Source of the DNA: an uncultured Propioniciclava sp.
Lineage (GTDB): Bacteria; Actinomycetota; Actinomycetes; Propionibacteriales; Propionibacteriaceae
Reading direction: 5' to 3'
Length of the DNA: 5,613 nt
Assembly: GCA_937872005.1 (NCBI GenBank)
Contig: CALMPQ010000303.1
Location: forward strand, 1 to 5,613
Below the pieces are notes generated by a model. That model was not told where the DNA came from. It did no database searches and worked only from the letters and a program-made list of their open reading frames with translations. Shown in pieces: positions 1 to 5,613 of the stretch (position 1 is the stretch's first letter; every line of letters starts with the position of its first letter). Both the position numbers and the translations under genes were made by a program.

Positions 1-1
1 C

Positions 2-1114
2 CCGACGCCGACGTTCCACGACGGGCCGCGGGGGGCCGGTGAGGTCGTCCAGATGGTCGTCCGCTTCCCGGCGGGCGCGGTCGCAGCCAACCAGGACGTC
101 GTCCAGCGCTGGTCGCTCGACCGGGCGTTCTCGATGGCCCCGCTGCCGCTGCTCGTCGCGCTCGGGTTGGGCGCGGTGGGCGCTGCCGCGCTGTGGTTCC
201 TGCGTCGCCGCTTCCTCACCGACGCCGAGGCGGACGCCACCCCCACCATCGTCGGCACCTTCCGTCCGGCGGGCGCGGGCTACTCGGAGTTCGAGGTGGG
301 CGACGGCGTGCGACCCGGTCACATCGGCACGCTGGTCGACGGGTCGGTCGACCCCGTCGACGTGACCGCCACCGTGGTCGACCTGGCGGTGCACGGGCAC
401 CTGCTGGTCCGCGAGCTGCCGCACCGCTCGGCCTATGCCCGGGCCGAGTGGGAGTTCGAGCGGCGGCCGGGTGCGCGGGAGCTGCGCCCGTTCGAGGCCA
501 CCCTGTTGGACGCCATCGCCCCCGCCGGCGGCGGGACCATGTGCTCGCAGCTGGGGCAGACGGTGGGCGCGGTGCTGCCGACGGTCCAGTCCCAGCTCTA
601 CGACGACGTGGTGGAGCGCGGCTGGTTCGGTCGGCGTCCGGACGCCGTGCGCGGCGACCTGACCCGGATGGGCTGGGTGCTGCTCGGCATCGCCGTCGTG
701 GTGGCACTGGTGCTGATCGCGCTGACGACCTTCGGGCTCGCGGCGCTCGTGCTCGTGGCCCTTGCGGCCGGATTCGGGTTCGTCGTGGCCCAGGACATCC
801 CGGCCCGCACGAAGGCCGGGGCCGGCGTGCTCGCCGGCCTGGGGTTGCTGCGCGGCGCGCTGCTCACCCAGCCCGTCGCCGAGATGCCGCCCGGGCGCGA
901 GGTGGCCGAGCTCTCGGAGGTGCTGCCCTACGCGATCGTGCTCGGCGGCGCCGACCGCTGGCTCGACGGTCTGGCCGCCACCGACATGGACGACACGTCC
1001 GACGAGACTGACCTCGACTGGTACCACGGCCCCGAGGGCTGGCACCTGCGGGATCTGCCCGACCCGCTGCGCAACCTCGTCACGACCCTGGAGGGGTCGC
1101 TGCTGGCGCGCTGA
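2..1114 (+). CDS. DUF2207 family membrane protein, 3' part (5' end outside window)
   Basis: The frame is open from the first bases of the window and gives 370 residues before TGA. The ATG at 53 is internal, because the residues before it (ending GEVVQM) continue smoothly into the VVRFPAGAVAANQ region, so the true start lies upstream. Residues are numbered here from the window edge. A first membrane segment lies at about 46-67, followed by RRR. A soluble part contains a DGSVDPVDVTATVVDLAVHG motif at about 113-132, typical of DUF2207 proteins. Two closely spaced membrane segments lie at about 223-263, then an IPART motif and LPYAIVLGGADRW at about 308-320. All of these match my recollection of actinobacterial DUF2207 proteins, whose function is unknown. 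The C-terminus ends plainly in SLLAR without the Gly-rich tail seen in many members. It converges on glyA. Family call is firm; any role beyond an integral membrane protein cannot be read from the sequence. Confidence 0.85.
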   Translation, partial: PTPTFHDGPRGAGEVVQMVVRFPAGAVAANQDVVQRWSLDRAFSMAPLPLLVALGLGAVGAAALWFLRRRFLTDAEADATPTIVGTFRPAGAGYSEFEVGDGVRPGHIGTLVDGSVDPVDVTATVVDLAVHGHLLVRELPHRSAYARAEWEFERRPGARELRPFEATLLDAIAPAGGGTMCSQLGQTVGAVLPTVQSQLYDDVVERGWFGRRPDAVRGDLTRMGWVLLGIAVVVALVLIALTTFGLAALVLVALAAGFGFVVAQDIPARTKAGAGVLAGLGLLRGALLTQPVAEMPPGREVAELSEVLPYAIVLGGADRWLDGLAATDMDDTSDETDLDWYHGPEGWHLRDLPDPLRNLVTTLEGSLLAR

Positions 1115-1121
1115 GCGCGCC
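1105..1121. terminator. Perfect GC hairpin over the DUF2207 stop codon, possible bidirectional terminator
   Basis: GGCGCGC (1105-1111), TGA loop (1112-1114), GCGCGCC (1115-1121): a perfect 7-bp stem whose 3-base loop is the stop codon of the DUF2207 gene. It sits 6 bases before the glyA stop, so both convergent transcripts would carry it. There is no T-tract on either side, so it is not a textbook intrinsic terminator. A role in ending or insulating the two convergent transcripts is inference; part of the pattern could be chance in GC-rich DNA. Confidence 0.4.
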
Positions 1122-1126
1122 CCGCC

Positions 1127-2569
1127 TCAGAGCTTCAGGCCCGGGTAGAGCGGGTTCGCCTCCAGCAGCTCGGACGCCGCAGCCTTCGTGCGGTCGGCCA
1201 CCCCGTCGGCGAGGGTGTACTTCGCCTTGCCCGGCTGGCCGTTGGACGCCGTGACCGGGGTCGTCTGCTTCAGCACGTCGACCATGAGCTCGGCGACGCG
1301 GTCGAATTCGGCGGCGCCGAAACCGCGTGACGTCAGGGCCGGCGTCCCGATGCGGACGCCCGAGGTGTACCAGGCGCCGTTCGGGTCGCGGGGGATGGAG
1401 TTGCGGTTCGTCACCACGCCCGCATCGAGCAGGGCCGACTCGGCCTGCCGACCGGTCAGGCCGAACGACGAAGCCACGTCGAGCAGCACCAGGTGGTTGT
1501 CGGTGCCGTCGGTGACCAGCTTCACGCCGCGCTTCATCAGGCCCTCGGCGAGGGTCTTCGCGTTGTCGGCGACGGCCTGGGCGTAGGTCTGGAATGTCTC
1601 GGTGCGGGCCTCGGCGAACGCGACCGCCTTGGCGGCCATCACGTGCGAGAGGGGCCCACCGAGCACCATCGGGCAGCCCTTGTCGACCGACGGGGCGAAC
1701 TCCTCGGTGGCGAGCACGAAGCCACCGCGCGGGCCGCGCAGCGACTTGTGCGTGGTCGAGGCGACGACGTGGGCGTACGGCACCGGGTTCTCCTCGCCGG
1801 TGAACACCTTGCCGGCGACCAGACCCGCGAAGTGGGCCATGTCGACGAACAGGACCGCACCGACGGCGTCCGCGATCTCGCGCATCTTCGCGAAGTTGAT
1901 GCGCCGCGGGTACGCGGAGTAGCCGGCGACGAGGATGAGCGGCTTGAACTCCTTCGCATCCGCCAGCAGCTGGTCGTAGTCGATCAGGCCGGTCTCGGGG
2001 TCGGTTCCGTAGGAGTGCTGCTCGAACATCTTCCCGGAGATGTTGTGGCGGAAGCCGTGGGTCAGGTGACCGCCGACGTCCAGGCTCATGCCCATCACGC
2101 GCTGGGTGTTGAACTCGCGGCGCAGGGCCTCCCAGTCGGAGTGGGACAGGTCGTTGACCGTCTTTGCGCCCAGGCGGGACAGGGTCGGCGACTCGATGCG
2201 CGCGTTCAGGATCGCCCAGTAGGCGACCAGGTTGGCGTCGATGCCCGAGTGGGGCTGCACGTAGGCGTACTCGGCGCCGAACAACTCGCGGGCGTGCTCG
2301 GCAGCGACCGACTCGACCGTGTCGATGTTCTGGCAGCCGGCGTAGAAGCGGTGCCCGATGGTGCCCTCGGCGTACTTGTCGCTCAGCCAGTTGCCCATGG
2401 TGAGCAGGCTGGCGAGCGAGGCATAGTTCTCGGACGCGATCAGCTTCAGCGACGCGCGCTGGTCGTCGAGCTCGGCGCGGATCGCGCCGCTGATCCGCGG
2501 CTCCACCGACTCGATGACGGACAGGGCTTGGCTGTACGCGCTGGACGCGGTGGCGGCGAGGTCGGACAT
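1127..2569 (-). CDS. glyA: Serine hydroxymethyltransferase, long form (480 aa)
   Basis: Cytosolic PLP enzyme interconverting serine plus tetrahydrofolate with glycine plus 5,10-methylene-THF, the main source of one-carbon units. The PLP lysine is K275 in [13 protein letters not shown]. Other active-site residues, aligned from memory to E. coli GlyA, are Y66 and E68 (KYAEG), H168 (GGHLTHG), D243 and H246 (FVDMAH), and R406 (SGVRIGTPA), so the enzyme looks intact. Length is 480 against about 417-430 for common bacterial GlyA. The excess is an insert of about 30 residues at roughly 125-153, between the QPHSG region and GGHLTHG, plus a longer C-terminal part ending NPLYPGLKL. Motifs such as [29 protein letters not shown] and [13 protein letters not shown] resemble the chlamydial-type GlyA. 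The start is the ATG at 2567-2569, chosen because AGGAG lies 6 bases upstream; the frame stays open to 2719 but that extension has no GlyA character. It converges on the DUF2207 gene and diverges from the S49 peptidase gene. Confidence 0.96.
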   Translation of the reverse strand: MSDLAATASSAYSQALSVIESVEPRISGAIRAELDDQRASLKLIASENYASLASLLTMGNWLSDKYAEGTIGHRFYAGCQNIDTVESVAAEHARELFGAEYAYVQPHSGIDANLVAYWAILNARIESPTLSRLGAKTVNDLSHSDWEALRREFNTQRVMGMSLDVGGHLTHGFRHNISGKMFEQHSYGTDPETGLIDYDQLLADAKEFKPLILVAGYSAYPRRINFAKMREIADAVGAVLFVDMAHFAGLVAGKVFTGEENPVPYAHVVASTTHKSLRGPRGGFVLATEEFAPSVDKGCPMVLGGPLSHVMAAKAVAFAEARTETFQTYAQAVADNAKTLAEGLMKRGVKLVTDGTDNHLVLLDVASSFGLTGRQAESALLDAGVVTNRNSIPRDPNGAWYTSGVRIGTPALTSRGFGAAEFDRVAELMVDVLKQTTPVTASNGQPGKAKYTLADGVADRTKAAASELLEANPLYPGLKL

Positions 2570-2575
2570 CGAGGG

Positions 2576-2580
2576 CTCCT
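2576..2580 (-). promoter_or_regulatory. glyA ribosome binding site
   Basis: AGGAG on the - strand, 6 bases before the ATG at 2567-2569. It decides the start: the longer open frame beginning at 2719 would add 50 residues with no resemblance to GlyA N-termini. Confidence 0.75.
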
Positions 2581-2588
2581 CAGGGTCG

Positions 2589-2611
2589 GCGGTATGCCTG
2601 AAAGATACCGC
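2589..2611. promoter_or_regulatory. Inverted repeat GCGGTAT-N9-ATACCGC upstream of glyA
   Basis: Perfect 7-base arms at 2589-2595 and 2605-2611 with a 9-base spacer, 19 bases upstream of the glyA ATG. The arms hold the most AT-rich bases of an otherwise GC-rich gap. Read as DNA it could be a dimeric repressor operator, since it overlaps the best -10-like hexamer for glyA (TATCTT on the - strand). Read as RNA it could be a leader hairpin just before the ribosome binding site. No regulator family can be named from the sequence. Confidence 0.4.
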
Positions 2612-2698
2612 TTCGGGCTGCCCGGGAGTCGACCAAGGTCTGCCCCGGGACGCCGGACCATCGACCCGGTGACCATGCGGGACGCGGCGGGCTGCCGT

Positions 2699-2704
2699 TA
2701 GCGT
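2699..2704 (+). promoter_or_regulatory. Possible -10 element for the S49 peptidase gene
   Basis: TAGCGT fits the TAnnnT pattern of actinobacterial housekeeping -10 elements and would give a leader of roughly 25-30 bases before the ATG at 2738. No convincing -35 hexamer is visible 16-19 bases upstream, which is common in this group but leaves the call weak. Confidence 0.25.
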
Positions 2705-2737
2705 GGGTCGGGAACGCAACCGAGGAAGGCAAGCCCC

Positions 2738-3982
2738 ATGGACGAGAACCGCCCCACCCCCGACACCCCCCGTCCCGACCAGCCGTCACAGTCGGCACCC
2801 CCCGCCCAGCCGCTCCAGCAACCGCAGCCCCACCCGTTCCCGCCGGCCCCGATGGCGTACGCCCCGGCCCCGGCCCCCAAGCCGGCCAACTTCAAGCGTG
2901 GCTTCGGCCTGGGCGCCGGTGCAGGCCTCGGGTTCGGTGGCGCCATGCTGGTGTTCTCGGTCATCGCCTCGCTCATCGGCGGCATGATCATGATGGGCTT
3001 CGCCGGGGCGGCGTCCGCGCTGGCCGGCGGCGGCCAGACAACGGTCGAGCCCCTCAAGACGGCGTGGGGCCCCGACAACGCCACGAAGAAGCTGCGCGCC
3101 ATCCCCGTCACCGGCGCGATCATGGCCGCCGGCGGCGACGGGTTCGCCCTCACGACCAGCACCTACGGCTACGAGGTCGCCGACGTCCTCGACAAGCTGA
3201 AGGCCGAGGACGCCGACGGCGTGGTCCTGCTCATGGACACCCCCGGCGGCTCGGTGAACGGCTCGAAGGCGATCTCCGACGCCGTCGACCGCTACCGCGA
3301 GCGCACGGGCAAGAAGGTCTTCGCGTTCGTCCAGGGCATGTCGGCCTCGGGCGGCATGTACGCGATGTCCGGTGCCGACGAGGTCATCGCCGACCACGGC
3401 ACGACCGTGGGCAGCGTGGGCGTCATCATGGGCCCGGTCGAACGCTACCGCGACGTCACGCAGGCCGGCAGCATCCTCAGCTCGGTGACCGCCGGCGAGA
3501 TCACCCAGGAGTACATCACCGCCGGCCGGGGCAAGGACGCCGGGCAGCCGTTCCGCGACCTCACCCCCGAGGAGCGCGCCATGCTGCAGGACATCACCAA
3601 CGAGATGTACGACGACTTCGTGAACCATGTCGCGACCAAGCGCGGCATCGACCGTGCCGTGATCGTCGACCAGCTCGGCGCGGGCATGTTCACCGGCAAC
3701 AAGGCCAAGGAGGTCGGCTACATCGACGACGTCATGGGCCGCGACGAGGCCATGCGCCACTTCGCCACCGCCGCCGGCCTCGACCCGGCCGACACCAGGC
3801 TGGTTCAGGCGACCGCCCCCGGGTTCTGGGCGACGATGCTGGGGGCCGAGGCCCGCCCGTGGGGTGTGGCTCCTGCGGCCCGGCCGACCGAGGGGCAGCC
3901 GGCGCGAGCCACGGCGTCCGTGTGCACCGATGCCACCACGCCGCTGCTGTGGCACGGCACGCTGGCGGGCGTCTGCCGCTGA
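2738..3982 (+). CDS. sppA: S49 family (SppA-type) membrane serine protease
   Basis: Probable signal peptide peptidase, which cleaves leftover signal peptides in the membrane using a Ser-Lys dyad. The 414 residues are arranged as follows. A Pro/Gln/Ala-rich tail fills about 1-50, with KP and KR just before one long Gly/Ala-rich hydrophobic segment at about 55-96, implying a cytoplasmic N-terminus and an outside catalytic domain. The S49 core runs from about 118 to 340: DTPGGSV at 167-173, nucleophile S204 in [10 protein letters not shown], the [12 protein letters not shown] strand at 221-232, and general base K266 in [16 protein letters not shown]. That lysine aligns, from memory, with K199 of B. 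subtilis SppA in a GAHKD motif. A C-terminal extension (about 345-414) carries the only two cysteines, C396 and C413. The length suits a single-domain SppA with tails, unlike the two-domain E. coli enzyme. The start is supported by an AGGAAGG at 2723-2729, 8 bases upstream. It diverges from glyA and is followed by a strong terminator, so it is probably monocistronic. Confidence 0.9.
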   Translation: MDENRPTPDTPRPDQPSQSAPPAQPLQQPQPHPFPPAPMAYAPAPAPKPANFKRGFGLGAGAGLGFGGAMLVFSVIASLIGGMIMMGFAGAASALAGGGQTTVEPLKTAWGPDNATKKLRAIPVTGAIMAAGGDGFALTTSTYGYEVADVLDKLKAEDADGVVLLMDTPGGSVNGSKAISDAVDRYRERTGKKVFAFVQGMSASGGMYAMSGADEVIADHGTTVGSVGVIMGPVERYRDVTQAGSILSSVTAGEITQEYITAGRGKDAGQPFRDLTPEERAMLQDITNEMYDDFVNHVATKRGIDRAVIVDQLGAGMFTGNKAKEVGYIDDVMGRDEAMRHFATAAGLDPADTRLVQATAPGFWATMLGAEARPWGVAPAARPTEGQPARATASVCTDATTPLLWHGTLAGVCR

Positions 3983-3998
3983 CCCCGTCCGTGACCCA

Positions 3999-4034
3999 GA
4001 CCCCCCGGTGGACCCCACCGGGGGGTCGGGTTTT
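3999..4034 (+). terminator. Strong intrinsic terminator after the S49 peptidase gene
   Basis: A perfect 13-bp stem (left arm 3999-4011, right arm 4015-4027) closes a 3-base ACC loop and is followed after GGG by TTTT at 4031-4034. It begins 17 bases after the TGA at 3980-3982. The stem is nearly all G-C and the T-run is short, as usual in high-GC Gram-positives. It separates the peptidase gene from the aldehyde dehydrogenase gene. Confidence 0.9.
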
Positions 4035-4073
4035 CTCCCTGCCCGTCGGACACACTTGGCGAACCCAACGAGT

Positions 4074-4090
4074 GGGGGCGCGAGGGGGCG
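4074..4090. repeat. Tandem GGGGGCG repeats with 10-base period in the dehydrogenase leader
   Basis: GGGGGCG occurs at 4074-4080 and again at 4084-4090, with near-identical flanks (GTGGGGGCGC then GAGGGGGCGT). The 10-base period puts both copies on one face of the helix, 26 bases or more before the dehydrogenase ATG. It could be a binding site, but short G-runs are common in such DNA. No clear -10/-35 pair is visible in 3983-4116. Confidence 0.3.
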
Positions 4091-4105
4091 TTCCTGCGGC
4101 ACATC

Positions 4106-4112
4106 AAGGAGG
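4106..4112 (+). promoter_or_regulatory. Ribosome binding site of the aldehyde dehydrogenase gene
   Basis: AAGGAGG is a near-perfect anti-16S match, 4 bases before the ATG at 4117. Two ATGs overlap here (4113 and 4117). Only 4117 opens the dehydrogenase frame; 4113 is in another frame and lies directly against the Shine-Dalgarno sequence. Confidence 0.8.
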
Positions 4113-4116
4113 ATGC

Positions 4117-5613
<1,497 letters not shown>

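Larger units (their letters stand above)
2570..2737. promoter_or_regulatory. Divergent intergenic region between glyA and the S49 peptidase gene
   Basis: These 168 bases separate the two divergent starts and must hold the 5' signals of both genes unless transcription enters from elsewhere. They contain both ribosome binding sites, an inverted repeat near glyA, and a CCCGGGA direct repeat (2621-2627 and 2644-2650). Promoter-like sequences are weak. For glyA, TCGACT (2627-2632) and TATCTT (2602-2607) lie 19 bases apart on the - strand. For the peptidase gene, a TAnnnT-type TAGCGT lies at 2699-2704 with no recognisable -35. I see no riboswitch or small RNA here. Confidence 0.5.

Noticed and set aside
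193..1011. 272-codon + strand open frame inside the DUF2207 gene
   Set aside because: Arg/Gly/His-rich out-of-frame shadow; the DUF2207 frame carries membrane segments and family motifs.
1111..1130. CTGAG-N10-CTCAG inverted repeat between the convergent stops
   Set aside because: Much of its symmetry comes from the two TGA stop codons facing each other; the 7-bp hairpin at 1105-1121 explains the region better.
1493..2701. 402-codon + strand open frame antisense to glyA
   Set aside because: It lies over a clear, complete glyA, has Val/Gly/Arg/Leu-rich low-complexity composition, and shows no domain or ribosome binding site. Long antisense frames are expected in GC-rich coding DNA.
2570..2719. 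N-terminal extension of glyA to an ATG at 2719
   Set aside because: The 50 added residues do not resemble GlyA, and a well-spaced AGGAG precedes the ATG at 2567-2569.
2570..2737. Possible glycine riboswitch or other leader RNA before glyA
   Set aside because: The space before glyA is short, and I find no tandem aptamer-like conserved elements, only the single inverted repeat.

Overview
The window reads as ordinary chromosomal core DNA from a high-GC Gram-positive bacterium, most likely an actinobacterium. By eye the G+C is near 70% with strong third-position GC bias, and the gene families fit that assignment. The serine hydroxymethyltransferase is the long form that I associate with chlamydiae and some actinobacteria such as Propionibacteriaceae. 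A family-level placement from this alone is only a weak inference.

Layout from left to right. (1) The 3' end of a DUF2207 membrane protein gene on the + strand, with its start outside the window. (2) glyA (PLP-dependent serine hydroxymethyltransferase) on the - strand, converging on gene 1 with only 12 bases between the stop codons; a perfect GC hairpin sits on the DUF2207 stop. (3) A 168-base divergent intergenic region carrying a 7+7 inverted repeat just before glyA and weak promoter-like sequences for both directions. (4) An S49 (SppA-type) membrane serine protease on the + strand, followed by a strong intrinsic terminator. (5) A 134-base leader, then an ExaC/AldB-type NAD-dependent (acet)aldehyde dehydrogenase on the + strand, cut by the window end about 7 codons short of the usual family C-terminus.

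The genes look like independent transcription units rather than one pathway: two convergent, two divergent, and two separated by a terminator. GlyA supplies glycine and one-carbon units, the SppA-like enzyme probably processes membrane or signal peptides, and the dehydrogenase oxidises small aldehydes. The one speculative metabolic link is acetaldehyde, which SHMT can release from threonine-type substrates in a side reaction.

I see no RNA genes, mobile elements, CRISPR arrays or phage genes. I found no convincing new biological system; the items most worth a second look are the GlyA architecture, the glyA upstream inverted repeat, the convergent-gene hairpin, and the tails of the SppA-like protein.
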